Part shown: one piece after another, positions 54,432 through 64,000 of the stretch
Numbering within the stretch: the first letter of the stretch is position 1
Layout of the letters: the number at the start of each line of letters is the position of its first letter
Assembly: GCF_963422355.1 (NCBI RefSeq)
Contig: NC_085089.1
Span: 7,645,052 to 7,709,051, forward strand
Origin: Corticium candelabrum
Lineage: Eukaryota > Porifera > Homoscleromorpha > Homosclerophorida > Plakinidae
Length of the DNA stretch: 64,000 bases
Reading direction: 5' to 3'
Program-made: the position numbers and the translations under genes
The notes under the pieces: model-generated
What the model was told of the DNA's origin: nothing
The model's input: the letters and a program-made list of their open reading frames with translations, nothing else
Databases searched by the model: none

Positions 54432-56030
54432 ATGGCGAAAAGGAACGTGAGGACAAGGAAAAGACGGCATACTGACACCAGTCAACCTGCTGTCACTGTG
54501 GACGTCGATCAGGAAGTCGACTACGTTACCCGACCGTTCTTCGTCTTCTCTCTTCCCGGTTTGTTCCTTTTGTTTTTTGGTGTAATAGGATTAGCGACGG
54601 TGTTGATCTCTATCGTTACTCCGCAAGAGCCACTGGTGGCTGATGACCCGTCATACACGCACAGTGAATCACTAGAGCTGCAACAATTATTACACCACAC
54701 GTCTGCAAATGGCTGGAGGGTGGCAGACCGTCGGGAGAGGGAAGAACTGGATGCGACACGCTGCAACATCGAGAGACGCGACGCTAACAGTGTGACTGTT
54801 GATGAATTTGAGTCTCTGTACCGTTTCAAGAAACCTCTATTGCTGACGTTTCCAAACGGTGCTGCTGACTGGACAGATCCAGATCTATTTCAACGTCGCA
54901 AACTTCTTGATCTCTATTCTTACTGGTCTGTATCATCAGGACGTTTACTGGATATTGTCAGGTCAGGTGGATCAGCTTCGAATTCGTTTGGTGAGTATGT
55001 TGAAGAAATGCTAAACAAGAGAAATGAAATATCTGACGAACCTTTCTACATCTTTGATCGACATTTCTTTCAAGACAGTGAACTGCAACACAGTTTTCGT
55101 CCTCCTCACTTGCTTGCTAATGAAGAGGGTACTGACAGGTTTTTTCTCATGGGAACATCAAGGAGTGGTGCGAGGTTTCATAAACATGCAGACGCGTGGA
55201 ATGCAGTTGTACTTGGTCGAAAACGTTGGTTTTTGTATCCTCCAAGCAAAACTCCACCAGGGGGGGTGTGGCCAGGATATAGTCAAATAGATTGGCTGAA
55301 AAACATATATCCAACACTGGAGGGAGATGATAAGCCTCTAGAGTGTGTGCAAGAAGCTGGAGAGATATTGTATTTACCTGAGTCATATTACCATGGAACG
55401 ATTAATATTGATGATACTTTGGCTATTGGATTACAGAAGACTGAGGCGTCAACACCAGCAGAACGGATATTTTACAATCTAAATCAACTGAATGTCAAAG
55501 TCCTTAATACAGAAGATAAGAATGTAAAAAAGGCTGTTCAAAAACAAATAGTTGAGAAATATTATCAGCTTTATACGTTACTTCCAAACAATGCAGAGAT
55601 ATGGCACAAATTAGGTGAAGCTCTTTACAATGATGGTCAATATGACAAAGGTTTGGAGTTTCTGCAGAAAGCCATTGACTACGATCCCAAATTTGTTGTA
55701 GCTTACAGTACTCTGTCTCGCTGTCTTAAACAACTGGATGATATCACTGGCTCAGAGGCTGCCATTAGAAAAGCATACAAACTGAATCCTCACAACTTTG
55801 ACGTTGTTATTCAATATGCCGAATTAACTGAAGCTAATGGTGATCTAGACACTGCTGCAAGCCTTTATGAACATGGAATCCGCATTAAACCAGAAGACCA
55901 TCTCTATTTTAAACTGTCAGTTATACTGAAATCATTGGGAGAGCACGAGCAAGCCGTTCAAATGTACAGAAAAGGGCAGTTACTCAAAGAAGAACAGTTG
56001 TTGGTACAACAACAGTATGAGACAATGTAA
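54432..56030 (+). CDS. Intronless JmjC (JMJD8-like)-TPR membrane protein, copy 2
   Basis: Same protein as copy 1 (42165-43769), 532 residues, same domain order and the same HKH metal-site motif. Differences cluster in a short stretch after the membrane helix region (SGRLLDIVRSGGSASNSFGEY against SGRSLDIVKSGGAGEIQASFGEY in copy 1, allowing one indel), with scattered conservative changes elsewhere. The TPR third is nearly identical. The start at 54432 is the ATG equivalent to copy 1; upstream in-frame sequence has no ATG. The stop lies 325 bp before the BBS12 start, so this is probably the original location. Confidence 0.88.
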   Translation: MAKRNVRTRKRRHTDTSQPAVTVDVDQEVDYVTRPFFVFSLPGLFLLFFGVIGLATVLISIVTPQEPLVADDPSYTHSESLELQQLLHHTSANGWRVADRREREELDATRCNIERRDANSVTVDEFESLYRFKKPLLLTFPNGAADWTDPDLFQRRKLLDLYSYWSVSSGRLLDIVRSGGSASNSFGEYVEEMLNKRNEISDEPFYIFDRHFFQDSELQHSFRPPHLLANEEGTDRFFLMGTSRSGARFHKHADAWNAVVLGRKRWFLYPPSKTPPGGVWPGYSQIDWLKNIYPTLEGDDKPLECVQEAGEILYLPESYYHGTINIDDTLAIGLQKTEASTPAERIFYNLNQLNVKVLNTEDKNVKKAVQKQIVEKYYQLYTLLPNNAEIWHKLGEALYNDGQYDKGLEFLQKAIDYDPKFVVAYSTLSRCLKQLDDITGSEAAIRKAYKLNPHNFDVVIQYAELTEANGDLDTAASLYEHGIRIKPEDHLYFKLSVILKSLGEHEQAVQMYRKGQLLKEEQLLVQQQYETM

Positions 56031-56354
56031 TTTCAACTTCATCTGCTGACTTCATCTGTTCTACGTAAATTTAGCTATATAGTTCTAGAGTTAGGAACTG
56101 CGACATCAGTTGGAGACCCCTTGTTATTAAATAGTTCTATCCTCTGTTAATTAAGTTAAAGCACTTTTGTTCATGTAGCAGGGTTTGTTTTGATGTTTAC
56201 GGATCAGAGTGATCTGGTTGTCACTTGAGTATGAAATTACAATAATCAGGCAGTTTAAAAAAACTACATTTACATCGTGAGCACAGTGACCATCATCACG
56301 TGCACATCTTGCTTGCGCAACTTAAGTCGTCGGGACTTCGAGGGCGGTACCGCA

Positions 56355-59300
56355 ATGGCGGTCTCCTCTACTTTCTGGTTTCAAGGACTGAAAGCCATTG
56401 GTACTTATAACGAATACCACTAATTTGACATTTATATTATTTTTATATTATCGTTAATTAGGGGCTTCTTCTAGGACGTTGTTGGGACCGCAAAGAAAGT
56501 GAGACGTAGAACAGATACGTAGTACGCTATAGCAAATAGACTTGACTTGTTTTGATTTGTTTTGGTATGATTATGTAGTGTCAAAGCCATCTTAGATAAC
56601 AGTGGCTCGGCCTCGAGTTCTTTGGTGGCAGATACATTGAGTTTGGTGCATGCCTTGGATGTCAAGGCTAGAAGATGTAGCTAGAACAGCAATTGGAACT
56701 AAGTTTATAACTTGGATATTTATTTGCAGCATCCGATTGCTGGGCTACTAACAGACGTATGTGAAGGTCAGCAGAAGGTGTGTGGAAATGGATGCGCAAC
56801 TCTGGTAAATATGGCAACAGGATGGAGTCGAGCTATTCAATCTCTGTCTGACCAAGTATAATGCTTGCCTGACAGAATTATGGTTTGTTTTTTAATTACA
56901 TGAATCTATGTCAAGGGTATACCATTGCCTGTTGTACTGTGCCTCTTTGATGAAGCTTTGTCGATATGTGAAGAGACTTGTGTGTTTGAATCTCAAAGAC
57001 TAGACATTAGTGTCTCATTTATGTGCGACTCCATATCTTCAGAAATATGTATAAATACATTATCAACAGACCAAGTTGTTGCTTTACCAAACAAAGCACG
57101 TTCACTAGTGTCCGAGACTGTTGAGACTACAAGCAATCAGGAAATGATTGATGTAAATGATACTGATTGGTTTTTTGAAGGGAGCAATGATCTAGAAGTA
57201 AAACTTGATGCTACAGCTAGACAGTTTATTTCTTCCAATGAATGTCTTGCTACAGTAGAGAAGTCAGTTTATGATGCATTTGGTCTGACAGAGATGCAAA
57301 GTTATGTCAACTCCGATATGAAGCCTAAAAATTCAACAGGATTGGCAATTACTCCTCAAGCCTGTTTGATATCAACACTAAAGGAGGACACATTTGTTAG
57401 TAGCAATTACTCTTCAACAGCTGTCACTACTGAAGACAGGTGCCATGAAGTTGACGATGATTTTTCATTTGAGGAACTTCCACAACATGACTGCATTATG
57501 ACATCTACTGCAGCTGAGCATCTTTGTCGAGTAGAAATGTGTAGAACAGAACTCAAACAAGTAGTAACAGCTGATAGCAACCATTTGTTCAAAACGAAGA
57601 CAGCGAATTGTAGCTCAAGACTGTCTTCATTACTGAACTCAAGGAAATTGTTATCGAAACCATTAAAACGTATCATAAAAGGTAGCAGACACATAACCAG
57701 GCATGATGCAAAGCATTTGGATCAAGACAGTGCACCGGTAGTAAAAGCAGGGAGCAGAGAGCAACACTTATCTGCAGAGATTAAATCTAATGTTTGTTTT
57801 CCTGGAGGACTGCAGTGTAACAACAAGGACAAAACGGTCATAGTAGATAGCTGGATGGCATTGAAACAACTGTGGTACAAATCAACTACAATGTAGTTGA
57901 ATAGTGAATTTGTGAGTAGGGTAATATTGGTGTGGCTTACAGTTTAGGTTTAGCTCATGGAATGGACTTTGAAATGTCGCTGGTGGAAGAAATCCTTCAT
58001 CTACAAAGTAGAAAATCATCACATCCCAAGTGAGAGACAATGCATATAAACATGATATTTTCTAAAATTTAAATTATACTGACTGAATCTTATAGGCTGG
58101 ACGTGTCACTTGTGTTTGCTCAATGTATGATTGGTCCCAACAAATGTCATTCACAGTTGGTGAAGGGTGTAGTAGTGGAAACAGATCTAAGTCCAGAAAT
58201 ATTGCAAGCACATGGTCGGACACTTTCTATTCTTGTATGACGTTCTCACTATTGTCTTCAGTGTATGACTGTTACATGTGGATGCATCTAATTCAGGTAG
58301 TTGTTGGAGACGTTTCACCACATTTTAAACATTTTGGGTATAAATCTAATCCAAACATCTATCAAGTTGTGAAGTCGAGAAGCGAAGATGGGGCTGTTGC
58401 TACCGACAGACACATGTGGCTGGAAAAATTGGAAAATGCATTGAAATCGGTTGGACTATTTGTTGCATTGTCGCACAAATTGCAATGTTGTGTTTGATTG
58501 TCATAGACCAATGTCGGTGTGGTGGTTGTTCAGGGTCATGTTGATGTGGCTGCTGCTGATGCTTGCTGTAGATTGGGTGTAGTCATTGTGAGTGGTGTCG
58601 ACTCCAGACAGCTGACAGCGCTGTGTGACCTAACAGGAGCAAGCAGACTCACTTACCTTCACATGGCAAAACAAGTAATCATTATCATGATTAATGACAC
58701 GTGATATTGTTAATGGCCTTATCTGTTATAGGAACATGTTGGCAAGTTTGTCGAGGTTAGTGTGTGTGGTGGAGAAAGTCGGTTTGCATCAAGTCCATTG
58801 CCTAGAAACAAGACCCGTATCCTTCGGAGACCAACGTGTTTAACTGGGAAATGTTATGTGATTATGCATCCTGTAAAGGTGCTGTCCCTCACACCTATTT
58901 TTGTGTATTAGTTTATAACCTAACCTGTTGTTTTTCAGAGAATGACCAGCACCGTTTGTCCCACTGGAGACGGAAGGTTAGAATAACATATTCAATGTGA
59001 CTGGGTAAACTTGGTTTCATGTTTGTTTTTGTATTTTTAGAAATTTGTGTGCGACCACTGCCCTAATCTGTGCTCCTTCGATCGATCTCGCTAACATGTG
59101 GGAAACGAATTTTTGGAAATGTGTCCATCGGATCGACAATTGTCTCTCAGACTCTCGCCTTCTACCGGGAGGTGGGCGAATCGAGTTGGCATGTAGTCGG
59201 AAACTGCGACACGTGTCACGTGATGCTCCTATTACACATAGAAGTTGCAATTATCCGTGGGTGGACAGTCACGTGCGTGCTTTCATCTTCGAGTTTCAAT

Positions 59301-59536
59301 CTGTGGCTATTCTGGAATTTGCGTTTGCACTGGAAATGTATGTTGCTCAGACGGCCGTTAATACCGGAAAGTATGACAATGTGTATGCTGCTCTTGCTTC
59401 TATTCGAGACGATACATTCCATGTCGATCCTACCCAGACTGTGTATGATGACTTTCGTGCCAAATTGGAGGCTTGGAAAAGAGCCGGAAATCTAGTGAAG
59501 GTGCTAGCTCAAACGATATCATCATCTACATATTAA
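56355..59536 (+). CDS. BBS12: BBS12, chaperonin-like Bardet-Biedl protein
   Basis: BBS12 works with BBS10, MKKS and CCT to assemble the BBSome needed for ciliary traffic. Exons: 56355-56377, 56475-56498, 56579-56666, 56730-56855, 56916-57874, 57943-58029, 58096-58234, 58297-58449, 58507-58674, 58732-58878, 58939-58976 and 59041-59536. Matches in order: TLLGPQRNVKAIL near the N end (vertebrate RTFLGP), GIPLPVVLCLFDEALSICEE, LGLAHGMDFEMSLVEEILHLQ, SPHFKHFGYKSNPNI, NVGVVVVQGHVD, the chaperonin-like LLPGGGRIELACSRKL, and VYDDFRAKLEAWKRAGNLV near the C end. The family is fast-evolving, so the middle of the long exon aligns weakly. One donor is GC (AAG|GCTAGA at 56667). The first two exons are very short (23 and 24 nt) and were set by phase. 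Confidence 0.85.
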
Positions 59537-60382
59537 AGAATGTGGGGAAGTTAACAAGGTAACCAAGTTCAGCAGGATATCACTTACTCTAACACTTCCT
59601 CTTGCATTGGTACAATCAGCATATTGTTTCAACATGGATGTAGTGATACATGGTATGCAAACGTATTACTGCATCCAGAAAGTGCTGTGACTGGTTATGA
59701 GTTGGGTTACAACTTACAAGACATGATGTCATCGTTCTCTGTGTTTTGTTTGATTGCATAGAACACGGATTTCCATCTCAAAGCGCGGGTCACATTACAA
59801 ATGAGTCGGTATTTGCTTTCTGTCATAGTCATCTTCCGCATTCAACATAATTGAGGTGTTGCCATTGAACACTTAGCTCACGTTTATTATTGACCATGTT
59901 GGGGTCGGCTGGGTAGGCAGGTACTATTTTAGTGGTTACACTTCACGGATTTAGTTCATTTGCCTGCTTGACACGTCGACAGCCGCTAGAAAGTTTGAGT
60001 CGTCTTCATCAACGCGTCAAAACGGTGCTACTAGCTTGCTCATCTTCATTTTTCTTTTTACTGCGAAAAGGTGAGCAGAGGTGAGAGCAGGAAGGGTACC
60101 GCGTTAGGGCAATTGGTGCTGCAAATTTTACTTTACGAATTTTTGCTAGGAATTATAGTGCATTTGTGTAGTGAACATAGAGATTTAGTTAGTCGCTAGG
60201 ATTAACTAAATGAGTCTGTGGTGAACTTGGCAAATTTTCAAAGGGCGTATAGTGGTTCAAGGTGCGATTTTCCTGGTGGCATTTAATGGTGTCGCGTCTC
60301 ATTACATGTTGTTTGACGTTCTCATCCGCTTTTTGTAGGTTTTTAATTCACTGCACGTTTGTGTCAACGTTCAACGCTCGAT
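59537..60382. other. Spacer between BBS12 and the cystine-knot gene
   Basis: About 850 bp without a supported gene. A possible acceptor (TTTTTGTAG at 60333-60341) suggests a 5' UTR intron for the next gene. Confidence 0.4.
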
Positions 60383-60796
60383 ATGATGTCAGACGGTCAC
60401 TGCCGAATGCTCACTCGTTTCGTCGCTGCGTTCGTCTTCCTAACTCTGCAACAGAATAACATTGGTATAGAAGGTACTAGCACTGGTAACAGTACTAGTG
60501 CTTGCCGTGCAGTACGAGATCATCCCGAGGGAGACTTGATGATTGAAGTAAGTGGCTGCACTCCGGTGTGGTTGAATGTGAGGGTGTGCCAGGGAGACTG
60601 TCACAGCTCTGCGACCTCTCGGTTTCCGCCTGGAGGTCAGGAAACTCACCATTCTTGCAGTAGGTGCGTTCCTACTGAAACTGTGCTGGAACCCGTGATC
60701 TTGGATTGTGGTTCTTCTGGGAGTCTCATCAAACTGGTTCGGGCGCACTCAGTATGTGAGTGCCGCTACAGCACTAAATACAGCAGCTGTGTGTGA
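60383..60796 (+). CDS. Secreted cystine-knot protein (glycoprotein hormone/bursicon/DAN-like fold)
   Basis: Single open frame of 137 residues. A basic start is followed by a hydrophobic segment (MLTRFVAAFVFLTL), read as a signal peptide, then a Cys-rich domain: GCTPVWLNV, VCQGDCHS (the CxGxC knot signature), SCSRCVPTE, VILDCGSSG and a closing CECRY (the CxC signature). The spacing fits the C-terminal cystine-knot group (glycoprotein hormones, bursicon, DAN/gremlin, mucin and VWF C-terminal knots). I cannot say which subgroup from the sequence alone. It probably acts outside the cell. ATG 60383 is chosen as the first Met of the frame; Met 9 is also possible. Confidence 0.7.
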   Translation: MMSDGHCRMLTRFVAAFVFLTLQQNNIGIEGTSTGNSTSACRAVRDHPEGDLMIEVSGCTPVWLNVRVCQGDCHSSATSRFPPGGQETHHSCSRCVPTETVLEPVILDCGSSGSLIKLVRAHSVCECRYSTKYSSCV

Positions 60797-61834
60797 TGCC
60801 AATTTGACACGGACGGGTAGAGACATGTAGTAAAACATTACGGTTAGTGTTGCATAGAGTATAGTTGTGATAGATAACTAGATGCGTTCTGCAGCTTTCA
60901 CGTGATCTCGCATGAAAATACTTGTAGCAAAGTTGGTGTACTAACCCTATTGTAATATTACCTGCAGGTATTGACAATATAATATTTCACAACCTCATCA
61001 GTTTGATTGTAAGTCTGTTACCTTGTTCTTTACTGCTGTACACACACGGGATAGCCGGCGTAAAGACTACAACTAAAGTAACCGGGAACCCCATGCACGT
61101 AGTACGTACGGTACCCGACAAACATTTACAGAATACAAAAGTAGAGTACGTCTTTCAAACATTCGATTCCGTAGCTAGGACTACACGGTCTCTAGCCTAA
61201 TTAATACAAGGAGCTAACAACAAAGTTTCTAATCGAACTAGACGTGTTGTCCATGTCCAAGGAGATCGAGCCTCGAGCACCGTAGAGCATTTTTTCTGTT
61301 TGTGGGATCCCTGATCCCTGATGGAACTAATTTCGTTTCTAAAAGCTAGATAATCTCAGTTGAAGACTCCAACAACGATGTAATGACAAAAATTGAAGTT
61401 TCCTCTTTTTTTGTCATTCACTCTAGACTTGTACAATTAAATATAAATTAATGTTGCTAATAGGTTATTTTGCGACCGCTGTAAGTAAACCGGTACAGTA
61501 CCTGTACATGTACACCGGTAACGTGCATGTCTTCAGCAGCTACCGCATAGTCTAGAGGCAAACTAAATTTTGTTTAACTAGCTATCACCAGTACTTAGTC
61601 ACTCACTCTCACACAAATCTGATTACAAAATTTAATGAGCCACACAGCCTCGAACTTCCAGACCGGAGAGCGCGCGAAGCGAGACTATTGCAACCTCTAC
61701 TTTGTTATCGCGTACCGCTTGTGTAAGTTTTCAAGCAATAGCTAGGCTCTCTCAGAAAGCTTTTCGCTGAGCAAGCTCTGCGCACGCGACTATACGTGCG
61801 TTGCACTGTTAGTAGATATCAACATCTGCAGAAA
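60797..61834. other. Spacer upstream of KIF6
   Basis: About 1 kb without a supported gene. The 3' part (61620-61830) is richer in GC and probably holds the KIF6 promoter. Confidence 0.4.
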
Positions 61835-62086
61835 ATGGCGGAAGAACATCAGACGATTCGTATTTTCTGTCGCATCAAGCCAACCAACGCTAAAACAGGG
61901 GTGAATAATTTAAAATAGGATTTTTAATAATACGTGTAAACGTTGATTTGTTTAGCTATACGAGGTGCACGCTGACGAGCAAAACGCGCCACACGTCACA
62001 TTCTACATACCAAGATCAGAATCTGACGGTTTAGTGAACAACAGACGGGAAGCGTATCCATTCAAGTAATCTCTTGTGTTTGTTGT

Positions 62087-62166
<80 letters not shown>

Positions 62167-63795
62167 GGCGCTCAATGATTATTTTGCGATAGATTCAACA
62201 AAGTGTTTGATCAACAGACATCACAAGATGAAGTATTTGAACGAGTAGCAAAGGAGGTGATAGACAAGTCAGTAAAGCTACCATAAATTTGTTGTTTCCA
62301 AGCAACATGCATATTGTAGCTTTGTCAGACATGGAATGGTGATGATATATGAAAATATATGTATGGGACAGACAGACAACAGGCAGACAGACAGACAACA
62401 GACAGATTGTTTTATTGATTTAAAACTTTAATTAAAGATACAACAAGCAAATCTTCAAAAGTATACATTGTAACAAATCCACCTCAGTCCATTACTCTGT
62501 TCATCAATTCAGACAGACAGATGACAGACAGACAGAGACAGCCACATAAACATAAATATTTGTAGGTAGAACCAAGCCTTATTGGCTTGGGTAGTATTTA
62601 GTTGCTTTACTTAGATGGTGTATAATAGTTAATGTTTGTAAATATACAACAGACAGACAGACAGACAGACAACAGACAGTCCTTAACACTTGTTCCACTT
62701 GTGTTTGATCATTTTGGCCATTGGGGAGAACGAGCCACCAGATACCTACAGGAACTATCAACCAGGTCGACTGATGATGATGGCAATAAGAATGTTAAAA
62801 GAATTCATGTGTTGCTGGAGAAAACGATTCTCAACAGCATTACAACGTTGCAATGCTAACACTATAATAGTATTGCAAGGAAACTATCACGTTTTTATCT
62901 ATAAGTTCTAGTAATGTAAAGAACTATCATACTCAGTTTTGCGCACATTAGTTTGTGAGGTGTATTCACCCGATCGGGTCTCTGGAACATTTTAAATAGT
63001 TTGGTTGTAATAGCATTCATTTATGAAATATATAAGAAAGATAGACAGACAGACAGACAGACAACAGACAGATAGACAAACAGAGTCAGACAGACAGATA
63101 GTCAGACAGAGACAGACAGACAGACAACCATTTATTCTAATTGTATGTGCTTAGTGTGTTGGCTGGTTACAACGGCACTATCTTTGCTTATGGTCAAGTG
63201 AGTGACATATTCGAGAGTTTGCCTACTGATAAGTTGTGTGAAACTTGTTGGATTGCATGCAGACGGGCTCTGGCAAGACATTTACTATTACCGGTGGTGC
63301 TGAACGTTATGCTGATCGTGGAATTATACCAAGATCATTGTCATACGTATTTCTGCATCAAGAGAATGTGAGCTCTAGTTGATGTTTGGTGATATTGTTT
63401 GGACGTGTTTTCTATCTATTTCTCACATGTTTGTGTTTCTTTGTCTGCTGGTTGTCTGTGTACTTTGTTCATTTTTTGGGTGTTTGTCTGCATGTATGTT
63501 TGTCTGCATGTATGTTTGTTTGTTTGTTTGTCGATTGTTTGTTTGTCTGTCTGTCTGTCTGTCCATTTGTTTGTCCTTTTGTCTGTCTGTCTATTTTTTG
63601 CCCATTTGTGTGTCTATCTTGCTGTTTGTGTGTTTGTCTGTCTGTCAGTCTGTCTGTTGTTCTTTCTGTCTGTCTGTCTGTCTGTCTTCTGTTTGTTTGT
63701 CTTTCTGTCTGTGTCTGTCTGTCTGTCTATCTGTCTGTCTGTCTGTCTACCAGTATCTTGCTGTTTGTGTGTTTGTCTGTCTATCTGTCTGTCTA

Positions 63796-63834
<39 letters not shown>

Positions 63835-64000
63835 TTCTGTTTATTTGTCTGTCTGACTGCTTGTTAAAGTTCTGTGTCTTCCCACAGCATCCAGAGAATG
63901 TGTACACAACTCAAGTGTCTTACATGGAAATCTACAATGGACACGGTTACGATCTACTCGATCCTAAACACGAAGCATCTAAGCTAGAGGATCTGCCGTA
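61835..64000 (+). CDS. KIF6: Kinesin KIF6, motor domain start (3' part beyond window)
   Basis: Ciliary/flagellar kinesin of the kinesin-9 family. Exons 61835-61900, 61956-62065, 62193-62267, 63155-63197, 63263-63367 and 63888-end. The motor N terminus reads HQTIRIFCRIKPT, then DGLVNNRREAYPFKFNKVFD, VLAGYNGTIFAYGQ, P-loop TGSGKTFTITGGAERYADRG, IIPRSLSYVF, VSYMEIYNGHGYDLLDPKHE and ASKLEDLP. GGAERY.DRGIIPR and YDLLDP.HEAS are as in vertebrate KIF6 rather than KIF9. The P-loop is split by an intron after Gly-Gln, so two GC-poor introns full of ACAG/CTGT repeats interrupt the ATP site region. Confidence 0.95.
62089..62164. repeat. (GT)n microsatellite in KIF6 intron
   Basis: About 38 GT units in the short intron 62066-62192. 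Confidence 0.95.
62370..63130. repeat. (ACAG)n tracts in KIF6 intron
   Basis: ACAG runs at about 62370-62405, 62510-62540, 62648-62680 and 63037-63128, flanking a retroelement fragment. Confidence 0.85.
62681..62859 (+). mobile_element. Retroelement fragment in KIF6 intron
   Basis: Open frame with LVPLVFDHFGHWGERATRYL, clearly related to TPLVFEHFGCWGEKAVDYL of the fragment at 47005-48130 but a different, diverged copy. It is bounded on its 5' side by (ACAG)n, and after about 180 bp of non-coding sequence (ACAG)n resumes. Confidence 0.7.
63478..63850. repeat. (TGTC)n repeat in KIF6 intron
   Basis: About 370 bp of imperfect TGTC/TTTG units, open on both strands, ending 37 bases before the exon at 63888. 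Confidence 0.95.

Noticed and set aside
63379-63907. Cys/Leu/Ser-rich frames of about 160 codons
   Set aside because: Translation of a (TGTC)n repeat inside a KIF6 intron.

Overview
This looks like nuclear DNA of an early-branching animal, most likely a sponge (Porifera). That is inference: the genes are metazoan and cilia-related, introns are short and very numerous, spacing is tight (50-170 bp between several neighbours), and there are many (GT)n, (CTGT)n and minisatellite tracts. No rRNA, tRNA or CRISPR was seen. Gene models were spliced by eye on both strands by matching exon ends, reading phase and family motifs; no alignment was run.

Layout. 1-3957 (+): 3' part of BBOF1. 5739-7136 (+): monothiol glutaredoxin of the GLRX5 type. 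7652-8107 and 9630-10094 (+): two tandem selenoprotein W genes, each with a SECIS-like hairpin downstream. 10369-14643 (+): anoctamin of the ANO10 type. 14732-17981 (-): SelO/YdiU pseudokinase. 18151-25001 (+): SEL1L. 25051-28069 (-): ZFYVE1/DFCP1. 28159-31788 (+): RTF1. 32278-35194 (+): an unrecognised gene. 35488-40987 (-): formin DAAM. 42165-43769 and 54432-56030 (+): two copies of an intronless JmjC-TPR membrane protein. About 45627-54250: a complete-looking 8.6 kb DNA transposon with 85 bp terminal inverted repeats, lying between the two copies. 56355-59536 (+): BBS12. 60383-60796 (+): a secreted cystine-knot protein. 61835-64000 (+): 5' part of KIF6.

Themes. GLRX5-like, two SelW genes and SelO put four redox genes within 12.3 kb. 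BBOF1, BBS12 and KIF6 are ciliary. SEL1L and ZFYVE1 act at the ER, and RTF1 belongs to the Paf1 transcription complex. These look like ordinary neighbours rather than an operon-like system, although three gene pairs share short divergent promoters or abut tail to tail.

The most unusual item is the transposon. One spliced gene encodes a Ginger/KRBA2-type integrase, two CXC cysteine clusters, a Ulp1-like cysteine protease and a PHD finger. Two retroelement fragments sit in one of its introns inside a minisatellite. Next in interest are the first selenoprotein W gene, whose spliced message appears to carry two UGA codons close together, and the duplicated JmjC/BBS12 block, which records several later insertions. 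Six MITE-like elements with visible target duplications lie in introns or spacers.
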